Shown here one piece after another: positions 16,743 to 24,375 of a stretch of DNA of 64,000 nucleotides. Origin of the DNA: Terasakiella magnetica (lineage in GTDB: Bacteria; Pseudomonadota; Alphaproteobacteria; Rhodospirillales; Magnetospirillaceae); contig CACVCF010000090.1 of the NCBI GenBank assembly GCA_902729415.1, forward strand, positions 22,449-86,448. The letters are read 5' to 3'. Numbering within the stretch: position 1 is the first letter of the stretch; the number at the start of each line of letters is the position of its first letter. The position numbers and the translations under genes were made by a program. Below the pieces are notes generated by a model that was not told where the DNA came from, searched no databases, and worked only from the letters and a program-made list of their open reading frames with translations.

Positions 16743-16843
16743 CGGAATCTCCCCGTTTGGACCGACCGATCATACCCTTGACCGGATGGCGGTGACTTCT
16801 CCAAAATCGCGGCCCGGAAACTTAAACGTCAGGATCTCCCAGT

Positions 16844-17380
16844 ATGACCGAATACGCAGCCATTGGCATCGTCACCATCTCCGACCGTGCCAGCCAAGGG
16901 GTCTACGAAGACAAGGGCGGTCCGGCCATCGTCGCCGAGATGACGCGCTTTCTATCGACGCCGTGGCGGGCGGTGGCGCGGGTCATTCCCGACGAGCAGG
17001 CAGTGATCGAGGCGACCTTGAGGGAGCTGGCCGATGGGGAGGGCTGCGCCCTGATCGTCACCACCGGCGGTACCGGCCCGGCGCCCCGCGACGTGACCCC
17101 CGAAGCAACCGAGGCGGTGTGCGACAAGATGATGCCGGGCTTTGGAGAGCTGATGCGGCTGGAAAGCCTCAAAGTAGTTCCCACCGCTATCTTGTCGCGG
17201 CAGACCGCCGGCATCCGGGGCAAGAGCCTGATCATCAATCTGCCGGGCAAGCCCTCGGCCATCGCCGATTGCCTGGTGGCGGTCATGCCCGCTGTGCCCT
17301 ATTGCATCGATCTGATCGGTGGGCCGTTCATTGATACCGATCCGGCAGTGTGCAAGGCGTTCCGCCCCAAGGCGAAGTAA
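16844..17380 (+). CDS. mog: Molybdopterin adenylyltransferase
   Basis: Mog adenylates molybdopterin before molybdenum insertion in molybdenum cofactor synthesis. The 178-residue protein carries IGIVTISDRASQGVYEDKGGP at the start, the nucleotide-binding loop VTTGGTGPAPRDVTPEA, and INLPGKPSAIADCLVAVMPAVPYCIDLIGG. This arrangement favours Mog over MoaB. No other moa or moe gene is present in the window. A strong hairpin separates it from the convergent rpmB. Confidence 0.93.
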   Translation: MTEYAAIGIVTISDRASQGVYEDKGGPAIVAEMTRFLSTPWRAVARVIPDEQAVIEATLRELADGEGCALIVTTGGTGPAPRDVTPEATEAVCDKMMPGFGELMRLESLKVVPTAILSRQTAGIRGKSLIINLPGKPSAIADCLVAVMPAVPYCIDLIGGPFIDTDPAVCKAFRPKAK

Positions 17381-17385
17381 ACACC

Positions 17386-17414
17386 AAAAAGGCCCGTGGG
17401 GTGTCCCACGGGCC
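17386..17414 (-). terminator. Terminator between mog and rpmB
   Basis: GGCCCGTGGG-GTGT-CCCACGGGCC is a perfect 10-bp stem. AAAAA precedes it on the plus strand, which makes a U-tract for minus-strand rpmB transcripts. It may also end mog transcripts. Confidence 0.9.
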
Positions 17415-17439
17415 TTCGGCAACAGATCGGGCGCAAGCC

Positions 17440-17745
17440 TTAGACGGCGGCGGCAGCCTGCTTCTTGGCCAGGGCGCTCTGAACCCGCTTCTTCAGGCGG
17501 CGGGCCTCGTCGGGCAGCTTGCCGTTGGAGACCGACAGCAGATAGGCGTCGATACCGCCATTATGCTCGATGGTCTTCAGGCCCTGGGTGGAAATCCGCA
17601 TGCGGATCGGCTGACCCAGCGCATCGGACAGGACCGAAACCTCCTGGAGGTTGGGCAGGAAGCGACGCCGAGACTTATTGTTGGCGTGGCTGACGTTGTT
17701 GCCGGTCAAAACGCCCTTGCCGGTGATGGCGCAGCGACGTGCCAT
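17440..17745 (-). CDS. rpmB: 50S ribosomal protein L28
   Basis: L28 is a structural protein of the large ribosomal subunit. The start [23 protein letters not shown] at 17745 is the universal L28 N-terminus, so the longer frame to 17805 is rejected. The 101 residues include [16 protein letters not shown] and [17 protein letters not shown]. The C-terminus is longer than E. coli L28 (78), as is normal in alphaproteobacteria. The ~170 bp upstream presumably hold its promoter, but I could not define it. Confidence 0.97.
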   Translation of the reverse strand: MARRCAITGKGVLTGNNVSHANNKSRRRFLPNLQEVSVLSDALGQPIRMRISTQGLKTIEHNGGIDAYLLSVSNGKLPDEARRLKKRVQSALAKKQAAAAV

Positions 17746-17914
17746 GGTGCAATCCTCTACTTCAAATCGTTTCGCCGGTCTGCCCGCAGCCGCATGGCGG
17801 GGCACATTCCCGGGGGGAGCCCCCGATCTACCAACCGGAGGAAGCCGCGTTTTTACGGGGACGAAGGTCGCCCGTCAAGCTTGAATCGAGTCTGGACTGG
17901 ATCAGCCCCCTGAA

Positions 17915-18475
17915 TCAGCCGAACAGCTTGTCGATGGCGTCCTGGCCGAGCATGCGGTCCACGTCGGCCTGGGTGACGCCTTGACCGGGAAGCTGCGGAC
18001 CGTGGAGAAGCTTCTTGTCCGGGTCTTCTTCCTTGATTTCGACCACCACCTGGGTGAGTTCATCTCGGCCCCAGGTCAGGATGATGCTGTTGACGCGCTC
18101 TTCGACGAATTTGAGCGAGTTAACCACCTTGGAGATACGCTGGCCGGTTATGTCTTGGAACGAGCAGGCCTCGAACACCATGTTGACCTTGTCGGTCACC
18201 TTGTCGAAGATCTCGCCCAAGGCTGGATTATCGCCAACCTCGGTACGGGCTTCGCTCATCAGGGTGTCGATGGATTCCATGCTGCCCATGATGGTGTCGG
18301 TCGCAGTTTCCGTCGCCTTGACGATGGCGTCCAACTGCTCGGACATGCTGCCGAAATGGTCGGTGGCCCCCGGAGGGTTGAGGGAGGCCAGTTCCTTGCG
18401 AATTTTCTGGAGGTGGCCGAACAGCCCCACCAGTTCGCGCTTAAGGATTCGATCGTCGCTAGCAGTCATCGACAT
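17915..18475 (-). CDS. cheZ: CheZ-like CheY-phosphate phosphatase (possible separate start inside the meaB frame)
   Basis: If translated alone from the ATG at 18475 (or 18469), this is 186 residues. It has long helices and the FQDITGQRI motif whose Gln474 (fusion numbering) corresponds to the catalytic Gln of CheZ in the DLTGQ motif. It ends ADVDRMLGQDAIDKLFG, which resembles the CheY-binding tail of CheZ. CheZ accelerates CheY-P dephosphorylation. The chemotaxis operon at 8.9-14.5 kb contains no cheZ, so this product is the natural partner of that CheY. The upstream sequence has only a weak ribosome-binding site (CTGGACAAC), which leaves a fused product possible. Confidence 0.65.
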   Translation of the reverse strand: MSMTASDDRILKRELVGLFGHLQKIRKELASLNPPGATDHFGSMSEQLDAIVKATETATDTIMGSMESIDTLMSEARTEVGDNPALGEIFDKVTDKVNMVFEACSFQDITGQRISKVVNSLKFVEERVNSIILTWGRDELTQVVVEIKEEDPDKKLLHGPQLPGQGVTQADVDRMLGQDAIDKLFG

Positions 18476-19561
18476 ATGTTGTCCAGCCGGAGGGGTCTGG
18501 GCAGAAGGATAGCCTGATTGTCGCTGGATCGCCAAGGGGAGAACAGGCGGTTCGGCAAATCGAGTCTCCCCCTCCTGGCGGAAGGTTCGGACCAACTGAC
18601 GGGCCGCCGCGCCCGGCGCCAGATGGCTTGCCGCCACCGCCTGTTCCATGGCGGGCAGCCGCGCCGCGACCCTGGGGTCGTCGCGCAAGGCCTGCAGCAG
18701 GGTTTCCGACACCTCATTCCACATCCAGGCATGAGCCTGGGCGGCGCGGCGTTCATTCAGGGCGCCGACCCTCGTCATGATGTCGTGATGGGAGGTGATG
18801 GTGTCCCAGATCTGATCGATGCCCGAGCGCGCCAGGGCCGAGCAGGTCAGGACCGGCACCTGCCAATGGGGCGAGGCGGGGGCCAGCAGATGCAGGGCGT
18901 TTTTGTAGTCGCGCGCCGCCCGCTGGGCCGCTGCCGCCAGATCGCCATCGGCCTTGTTGACGATGATGGAATCGGCCAGTTCGACGATGCCCTTCTTGAT
19001 GCCCTGCAACTCGTCTCCGCCGCCTGGCACCAGCACCAGCAAAAACATATCCACCATGTCGGCCACGGCGGTCTCGCTTTGGCCGACGCCCACGGTCTCG
19101 ACCACGACGACGTCGAACCCGGCGGCCTCGCAGACCAGCATGGCCTCTCGCGTCCGTCGGGCCACGCCGCCCAGGGTGCAGCCCGAGGGGCTGGGGCGGA
19201 TGAAGGCGCGGGCGTCGCGCGACAGTTCTTCCATGCGTGTCTTGTCGCCGAGGATCGAGCCGCCCGAGCGCGGGCTGGAAGGGTCTACCGCCAAGACTGC
19301 CGGGCGCTTGCCCTGGGCCAGCACATGCAGACCGAAGCTTTCGATGAAGGTGCTTTTGCCTGCGCCGGGAACCCCGGTGATGCCGACCCGCACTGAACGC
19401 CCGGTATGGGGCAGCAATTCATGCATCAGGGCTTCGGCCGCTTCGCGGTGATCGGCACGGGTGGATTCGATCAAGGTGATGGCGCGGGCCAAGGCGCGGC
19501 GTTGACCGGCCAGAACGTCCTTGGCCAGGGCAATGGGATCAAGGGAGGGCAAGGTTGTCAC
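17915..19561 (-). CDS. meaB: MeaB/ArgK GTPase continuing in frame into a CheZ-like phosphatase
   Basis: Residues 1 to about 330 are a MeaB-type P-loop GTPase, the chaperone of methylmalonyl-CoA mutase: VGITGVPGAGKST (Walker A, 63-70), AVDPSSPRSGGSILGDKTRM, VETVGVGQSE, VPGGGDELQGIKKGI and VNKADGD. The family normally stops about here. Instead a Pro-rich stretch without a stop (about 331-362) leads into a complete CheZ-like sequence with the signature SFQDITGQRISKVV (468-480) and a C-terminal peptide like that of CheZ. It is either a true fusion or two genes without an intervening stop. It follows two small genes by 11 bp. No mutase gene is nearby. Confidence 0.8.
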   Translation of the reverse strand: MTTLPSLDPIALAKDVLAGQRRALARAITLIESTRADHREAAEALMHELLPHTGRSVRVGITGVPGAGKSTFIESFGLHVLAQGKRPAVLAVDPSSPRSGGSILGDKTRMEELSRDARAFIRPSPSGCTLGGVARRTREAMLVCEAAGFDVVVVETVGVGQSETAVADMVDMFLLVLVPGGGDELQGIKKGIVELADSIIVNKADGDLAAAAQRAARDYKNALHLLAPASPHWQVPVLTCSALARSGIDQIWDTITSHHDIMTRVGALNERRAAQAHAWMWNEVSETLLQALRDDPRVAARLPAMEQAVAASHLAPGAAARQLVRTFRQEGETRFAEPPVLPLAIQRQSGYPSAQTPPAGQHMSMTASDDRILKRELVGLFGHLQKIRKELASLNPPGATDHFGSMSEQLDAIVKATETATDTIMGSMESIDTLMSEARTEVGDNPALGEIFDKVTDKVNMVFEACSFQDITGQRISKVVNSLKFVEERVNSIILTWGRDELTQVVVEIKEEDPDKKLLHGPQLPGQGVTQADVDRMLGQDAIDKLFG

Positions 19562-19572
19562 GGGATCGGGCT

Positions 19573-19878
19573 CTATCTCTTGTCGGGGGGCTCGCGGCCC
19601 TCGTTCAGGAAGGCGAGGATGGCCATGGAGAGCAGTTTGGCGCGGTCCTCATCGGAAAGGGCATCGAGAATCTTGCGTTTGGCACGGTGAACCTCGGCCG
19701 CATGCTTGAGCAATTGGGCGCGGTCCTGTCCGGTGGCTTGACGTGGGGCCGCCGGTTTGGCCGCCGCCGCGCCGCGAAGGACGGGGGGCGGTGCGGGTTT
19801 GGGCTTGGGTGCGGGTTTGGCCTCCGGGGCCTTGCGGGCCTTGTCGTCTTGGAACAGGGTCTTGAGAAATCCGAACAT
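19573..19878 (-). CDS. Small Pro/Lys-rich protein, second of two tandem paralogues
   Basis: This 101-residue protein begins MFGFLKTLFQDDKARKA, then a Lys/Pro/Ala-rich linker (about 18-45), then a helical C-terminal part with EVHRAKRKILDALSDEDRAK. It is clearly related to the gene just upstream: the amphipathic start, the linker and the VHR...L(S)DE-RAKL-MA block all match. No family is recognised. It starts 2 bp after the upstream gene's stop and ends 11 bp before meaB, so it is part of a tight operon. The short hydrophobic N-terminus could be a membrane-contact helix, which is inference. Confidence 0.7.
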   Translation of the reverse strand: MFGFLKTLFQDDKARKAPEAKPAPKPKPAPPPVLRGAAAAKPAAPRQATGQDRAQLLKHAAEVHRAKRKILDALSDEDRAKLLSMAILAFLNEGREPPDKR

Positions 19879-19880
19879 CC

Positions 19881-20192
19881 TCAGGCTCCCTTGCCGCCCA
19901 GCAGGGCTTGCTCCGCCATTTCCTTGAGCTTGGCCCGCTCCTCGTCGCTGAGGTCGGCCAGCACCGATTGGCGCACCCGGTGCACCGCCATGGCACTGCG
20001 GATCAACTGCGCCTTTTCCGGCGGCAGACGCTGCATCCGCGCCTCGGCCTCTGCCAGGGCGGTCGCAGGGTCGCGCTCGCGCACCGGCGGCGGCGCGGCA
20101 CGGGGGCGGCACACAGGGGCAGGCGGCGGCTTTGGGTTCAAAGCCTGCCGCGCCCGCTTGTCGAGAAACAGCGCCTGCAACCATCGCAACAT
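19881..20192 (-). CDS. Small Pro/Arg-rich protein, first of two tandem paralogues
   Basis: This 103-residue protein begins MLRWLQALFLDKRARQALNP, then a Pro-rich linker with RPRAAPPPVRERD, then AVHRVRQSVLADLSDEERAK and a C-terminal MAEQALLGG. It shares its layout and the LSDE-RAKL block with the gene that follows, so the pair arose by duplication. I do not recognise a described family. It lies 20 bp after the M32 carboxypeptidase stop on the same strand. Function unknown. Confidence 0.7.
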   Translation of the reverse strand: MLRWLQALFLDKRARQALNPKPPPAPVCRPRAAPPPVRERDPATALAEAEARMQRLPPEKAQLIRSAMAVHRVRQSVLADLSDEERAKLKEMAEQALLGGKGA

Positions 20193-20212
20193 CGGACCAT
20201 GCTACCTCAATC

Positions 20213-21703
20213 TCATGCGCCGAGGTAGCGGCGGCGCAAATGGGCCTCGAACGCGGCGGGCTCCAGCGGCCTGCCGGTGGCGGCGGCCATCAGGTCGCGG
20301 GTGGATACGGACGAGCCCTTGGCATGGACGTTGGTTCGCAGCCACGACAGCAGCGGAGTGAAATCGCCCCGCGCCAGACCGGGCAGAATGCCGGGCTCGG
20401 CATCGGTGGCGGCCTGGAACAATTGGGCGGCGGTCATGGCCCCCAGGGTATAGGTGGGGAAATACCCCCAGGCGCCGCCATACCAGTGGATATCTTGCAG
20501 ACAGCCCAGGCGGTCGTCGGGAGGCGTGACGCCCAGCAGCCGCTGATAACCTTCGGTCCAGGCGGCGGGCAGATCCTCCAACTCCATGCGGCCCTCCACC
20601 AGGGCCTTTTCCAGGCGGTAGCGGATGATGACATGGGCGGGGTAGGTGACCTCGTCGGCCTCGACCCGGATAAAGCCGCGCCCCACCCGGATCGAGCGGC
20701 GATAGAGGTTGTCGGCCTCCCATTCCGGGCCGCTGCCGCCAAAGGCTTCGCGGATCTTTGGCGCGGCGAAGGCCATGAAGTCGGGGGTGCGGCAGGCCTG
20801 CATCTCCATCAGCAGGGATTGGGATTCATGGAGCACCATGCCGCGGGCGCGGCCCACCGGCTGCGAGCGCCAGCGGCCCTTGGGCAGGCCGAATTCATAA
20901 AGGGCGTGGCCGGTCTCGTGCAGCACTCCCATCAGGGCCGAGGCGAAGTCGCCCTCGTCATAGCGGGTGGTGATGCGGGTGTCGTCGGGGGTGCCGCCGC
21001 AAAAGGGATGGTGCGACACGTCCAGGCGGCCATGGTGGAAATCGAAGCCCAGGGTCTTCATCATGGCCAGACCCAGCGCCTTCTGGGCATCCACCGCGAA
21101 GGGGGGCTTGGTCTCCAACAGGGCCGGGCGGCAAGATTGCGCCTCCAGCGCCTCTGCGATGAAGCCGGGCAGGAAGCCCTCCAGAGGGGTGAATACCGCA
21201 TCGATCTCGGCGGCGCGGCCATCGGGCTCGTACTGGTCCAGCAGGGCGTCGTAGAGGGAAACCCCCAGCCGTTCGGACTTGATGGCGGCGACCTCACGCA
21301 CCAGGGTCAGCACCACCCGCAAGGACGGCAGGACACGGGCGAAATCGGCGGCGGGCCGGGCCTCGCGCCAGACCATCTCGCAGGCGGATTCTGCCCGCGC
21401 CAGGGCGTCAACCAGTCGAGGCGGCAAGGCAGCGGCATGAATCCATTCACGGCGCATTTCGCGCAGATTGGCCCGCTCCCACGGCTCTTGCACCTCGGAT
21501 GCCGCCCGCTCCAGCAGGTCTTCCATGTCGGGGGCGGTGACAAGCTCGTGGATGATGCCCTTCAGGGTGGCGGTCTGCTCGGTCCTGGCCTCGGCGCCGC
21601 CATCGGGCATCATGGTCGCCATGTCCCATTGCAGCATGGCGAGGGCGTCGCCCAGCACCGCAATCTTGCGGAATCGGTCTTCAAGGGCGGAATAGGCGGT
21701 CAT
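20213..21703 (-). CDS. M32-family metallocarboxypeptidase (Taq type)
   Basis: This cytoplasmic zinc carboxypeptidase trims C-terminal residues with broad specificity. Length 496 matches Thermus carboxypeptidase Taq and relatives. Family motifs are present: HPF (231-233), DTRITTRY (241-248), the zinc motif HETGH (262-266), the HESQSLLME glutamate ligand region near 290, and GRGFIRVEADEVTYPAHVI towards the C-terminus. It is first in an operon with the two small paralogues and meaB. The promoter region faces elbB across about 100 bp. Confidence 0.95.
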   Translation of the reverse strand: MTAYSALEDRFRKIAVLGDALAMLQWDMATMMPDGGAEARTEQTATLKGIIHELVTAPDMEDLLERAASEVQEPWERANLREMRREWIHAAALPPRLVDALARAESACEMVWREARPAADFARVLPSLRVVLTLVREVAAIKSERLGVSLYDALLDQYEPDGRAAEIDAVFTPLEGFLPGFIAEALEAQSCRPALLETKPPFAVDAQKALGLAMMKTLGFDFHHGRLDVSHHPFCGGTPDDTRITTRYDEGDFASALMGVLHETGHALYEFGLPKGRWRSQPVGRARGMVLHESQSLLMEMQACRTPDFMAFAAPKIREAFGGSGPEWEADNLYRRSIRVGRGFIRVEADEVTYPAHVIIRYRLEKALVEGRMELEDLPAAWTEGYQRLLGVTPPDDRLGCLQDIHWYGGAWGYFPTYTLGAMTAAQLFQAATDAEPGILPGLARGDFTPLLSWLRTNVHAKGSSVSTRDLMAAATGRPLEPAAFEAHLRRRYLGA

Positions 21704-21807
21704 GACCCCTCCGGGGTAATCGGGAGAGCCGAACGATAGACCATGGCCCGGCCACGAGGGAATCGGTTATTCTGCCGCCGGTCCATGCGTCGAGAAGGAA
21801 GTGCCAG

Positions 21808-22473
21808 ATGTCCGCAAAAGTTAAATTCGCCGTGGTTCTCTCCGGTTGTGGCGTCTATGACGGCGCCGAGATTCACGAGGCCGTTCTTACCTTGCTGGCC
21901 ATCGACCGTCAGGGCGGCACCTATCAGTGCTTCGCCCCCAACATCCCCCAGATGCATGTGGTCAACCACCTGACCGGCGAGCCGGCCTCCGAAAGCCGCA
22001 ATGTCCTGGTGGAAGCGGCGCGCATCGCGCGCGGTAACATCAAGGATCTTGCTCAGTTCAAGGCGGCGGATTTCGACGCCCTGATTTTCCCCGGTGGCTT
22101 TGGTGCCGCCAAAAATCTCTGTACCTTCGCTGTGGCGGGGCCGGATTGTGCCGTTGATCCCGCTACGGAAAATGCGGTCAAGGCCATGGCGGCGGCGGGC
22201 AAACCCATGGGTGCCTTGTGTATCGCCCCGGCGCTGATGGCCAAGATCTTCGGCGACGGCATCAAAGTCACCATCGGCGACGATCCCGGCACCGCCCTGG
22301 CCATCGATAAGATGGGGGCACACCACCATAATGCCGGTCATGGCCAAGTGGTGGTGGATGCCCGGTACAAGGTGGTGACCTCGCCTTGCTACATGCTGGA
22401 CTCCAGCATCAACCAGATCGCCGAAGGGGCCGAGAACACCGTCCGGGCGTTGCTCGGCCTGCTGGGGCGGTAG
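21808..22473 (+). CDS. elbB: ElbB-type DJ-1/PfpI superfamily protein
   Basis: The 221-residue protein matches ElbB (YhbL), a class I glutamine-amidotransferase-like protein with reported glyoxalase activity; an older suggestion tied it to isoprenoid synthesis. Characteristic blocks are VVLSGCGVYDGAEIHEAVL, the segment ESRNVLVEAARIARG, LIFPGGFGAAKNLC, and the nucleophile elbow GALCIAPAL with Cys. AHHHNAGHGQVVVD lies later. GAAGGAAGTG precedes the ATG. It is monocistronic and ends at a perfect hairpin shared with the convergent hemerythrin. Confidence 0.93.
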   Translation: MSAKVKFAVVLSGCGVYDGAEIHEAVLTLLAIDRQGGTYQCFAPNIPQMHVVNHLTGEPASESRNVLVEAARIARGNIKDLAQFKAADFDALIFPGGFGAAKNLCTFAVAGPDCAVDPATENAVKAMAAAGKPMGALCIAPALMAKIFGDGIKVTIGDDPGTALAIDKMGAHHHNAGHGQVVVDARYKVVTSPCYMLDSSINQIAEGAENTVRALLGLLGR

Positions 22474-22489
22474 GGCATCTGGGTGTCTG

Positions 22490-22516
22490 CCCGCCCCGAT
22501 AATGGGGCGGGGTCTT
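22490..22516. terminator. Terminator between elbB and the bacteriohemerythrin gene
   Basis: CCCGCCCC-GATAAT-GGGGCGGG is a perfect 8-bp stem followed by GTCTTT on the plus strand. It sits between convergent genes. Confidence 0.75.
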
Positions 22517-22926
22517 TATCCGGTGTGGCCGGTCTCTCTCAGATACGCGGCGTATTTCATATCCCAGGCGACGATATGGTCTCCCAGCCATGACATGAGG
22601 AACTGGGCCAACTCGGCATCGACCGCGTCGGGGCCTTCGACCATCAGCCGATTGATCAGGCTTTCCAATTGGAACACCAGATGTTCGTGCTCGTAAGTGT
22701 GGTCGCCAAGAAGGGGGTAGCTGGATCGGGCCATGCTGGCCTGCTCGCGGCTGAAATGTTCGCGGGTATAGGTGGCCAACTGTCCGATGGCCGTATTGAC
22801 GGCGGCGGCGCCATGGGTCGCCGATGAGAAAATACCGTCCATGAGATCGAACAGCTTCCGGTGATCGTTGTCGATTTCGCTGACGTTGACCAACAGATCA
22901 TCGTTCCAGGTCACTTGCTGCGTCAT
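22516..22926 (-). CDS. Single-domain bacteriohemerythrin
   Basis: This non-haem diiron oxygen-binding protein has 136 residues from the ATG at 22926, which follows a GGAGGGCGGAG region. All iron ligands are visible: His22 (DNDHRKLF), His57 and Glu61 (HFSREQ), His76 and His80 (HTYEH), and His117 and Asp122 (HIVAWD). Such proteins store or shuttle oxygen, or protect oxygen-labile enzymes, in microaerophiles. No signalling domain is attached. Magnetotactic bacteria have many hemerythrins, which fits the proposed host. Confidence 0.94.
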   Translation of the reverse strand: MTQQVTWNDDLLVNVSEIDNDHRKLFDLMDGIFSSATHGAAAVNTAIGQLATYTREHFSREQASMARSSYPLLGDHTYEHEHLVFQLESLINRLMVEGPDAVDAELAQFLMSWLGDHIVAWDMKYAAYLRETGHTG

Positions 22927-23111
22927 CTCCGCCCTCCCCCTATGATGGTCAACTCCATACCGAAGTCTACATCGTTGGATAGGGCCGCTCAACCGCTCCG
23001 GGGGAAGGACGGCGGATTCATGATGCCGCAGGCCAGATTAGAGCGTGTTCACGCCGAGCGTGGACAAAGCGACAAGCCCGCGCGGAGCGAGGGCGTAAGG
23101 CAAACAAGCTA

Positions 23112-23146
23112 TAGAGCAGTTTCTGCTTTAGCTGAAACTGCTCTAG
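23112..23146. repeat. CTAGAGC-bounded palindromic element, copy A
   Basis: TAGAGCAGTTTC (23112-23123) and GAAACTGCTCTA (23134-23145) form a perfect 12-bp inverted repeat with a 10-nt loop, followed by G to give a terminal CTAG. It sits in the 228-bp gap before the MFS gene. A related element is at 53264-53298. The rest of the gap shows nothing else recognisable. Confidence 0.6.
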
Positions 23147-23154
23147 TGTTGGGT

Positions 23155-24375
23155 ATGGCTGATTCTTGTTCCTCTTCGTACTCTGTCCGTGCCGTATTCT
23201 GCCTGTGTGTGGCGGAAGTGCTGACCATGGTGGGGGTGTTCTCGTTTCCGGCGCTGCTGCCCGGTTTCGTGGCGGAATGGGGGTTGACCAACACCGAGGC
23301 GGGCTGGATTTCCGGCGTCATTTTCGCCGGATATACCCTGGCGGTGCCGGTGCTGACGACGCTGACCGACCGCATCGACGCCAAGCGGGTTTATCTGGGG
23401 GGCGCCGTGCTGGCGGCGCTGTCCTGCCTGGGATTCGCCTGGTGGGCGCAAGGGTTCTGGTCGGCGCTGGGATTGCGCTTTGCCGCCGGGATCGGGCTGG
23501 CGGGCACCTATATGCCGGGGTTGAAGGCGCTGGTGGACCGCTCGTCCGGGCCGCAGCAGCCGCGCTGGATCAGCTTTTACACCGCCAGCTTTTCGCTGGG
23601 CACCAGCGTTTCCTTCCTGGTCACCGGTTGGGTGGGCGAAGCCAGCGGCTGGCGGGCCGCCTTCGCCCTGGCGGGAGGGTGCGCCTTGGCGGCGGCGGCA
23701 CTGGTGCTGCTTTTGCTCCCGGGAAAGATGCCCCAGCCGCCGGTCAGCGCAGGCAGCCCGTTCGATTTCCTGCCGGTGTTCCGCAACCGCGCCGCCATGG
23801 GCTATGTGCTGGGCTATGCCACCCATGTATGGGAATTGTTCGGTGCCCGGTCGTGGATGGTGGCCTTCCTGGCGTTCTCGCTGTCGCTGCAACCAGGGGC
23901 AAGCGGTCCGTCACCGACGTCGGTTGCCACCATGGCGGCGGTGCTGGCCATGGTGTCGAGCATCTGGGGTGCTGATTTGGCGGTACGCTTCGACCGCCGC
24001 CGCGTCTGCGCCGCCGCCATGGTGGCCTCGGCCCTGCTGGCGGCGGGGATCGGCTTTACCGCCGCCTTACCCTATGGCCTGGTCGTGGTGTTGGTGCTGC
24101 TGCACAGCGCCTTGATCCAGATCGATTCGGCGGCGCTGACCACCGGCGCGGTGATGGCGGCGGAACCGACGCGGCGCGGCGCCACCATCGCCATTCATTC
24201 GCTGCTGGGCTTTGGCGCCGGGTTCCTGGGGCCGCTGATATTCGGGGTGGTGCTGGATTTGGGCGGCGGCGGTGCGTCTGCTCCCGCCTGGGGCTTCGGC
24301 TTTGCCTCATTGGCGCTGGTGGCGGGGCTGGGGCCGCTGGCGCTGCGGCTGATCGCCTCCAATCCCTCGCGGTAG
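23155..24375 (+). CDS. Major facilitator superfamily transporter
   Basis: The protein has about 406 residues from the ATG at 23155, with a dozen hydrophobic segments. It has the cytoplasmic loop TDRIDAKRVYLGG (MFS motif A position, between TM2 and TM3) and a second-half counterpart ADLAVRFDRRRVCAA. The substrate cannot be told from sequence. The inner-membrane location is clear. No good ribosome-binding site lies before the ATG; a GTG at 23146 inside the palindrome's edge is an alternative. Its last 181 bp overlap, on the opposite strand, the C-terminal codons of the convergent NAD-binding protein. Confidence 0.85.
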   Translation: MADSCSSSYSVRAVFCLCVAEVLTMVGVFSFPALLPGFVAEWGLTNTEAGWISGVIFAGYTLAVPVLTTLTDRIDAKRVYLGGAVLAALSCLGFAWWAQGFWSALGLRFAAGIGLAGTYMPGLKALVDRSSGPQQPRWISFYTASFSLGTSVSFLVTGWVGEASGWRAAFALAGGCALAAAALVLLLLPGKMPQPPVSAGSPFDFLPVFRNRAAMGYVLGYATHVWELFGARSWMVAFLAFSLSLQPGASGPSPTSVATMAAVLAMVSSIWGADLAVRFDRRRVCAAAMVASALLAAGIGFTAALPYGLVVVLVLLHSALIQIDSAALTTGAVMAAEPTRRGATIAIHSLLGFGAGFLGPLIFGVVLDLGGGGASAPAWGFGFASLALVAGLGPLALRLIASNPSR

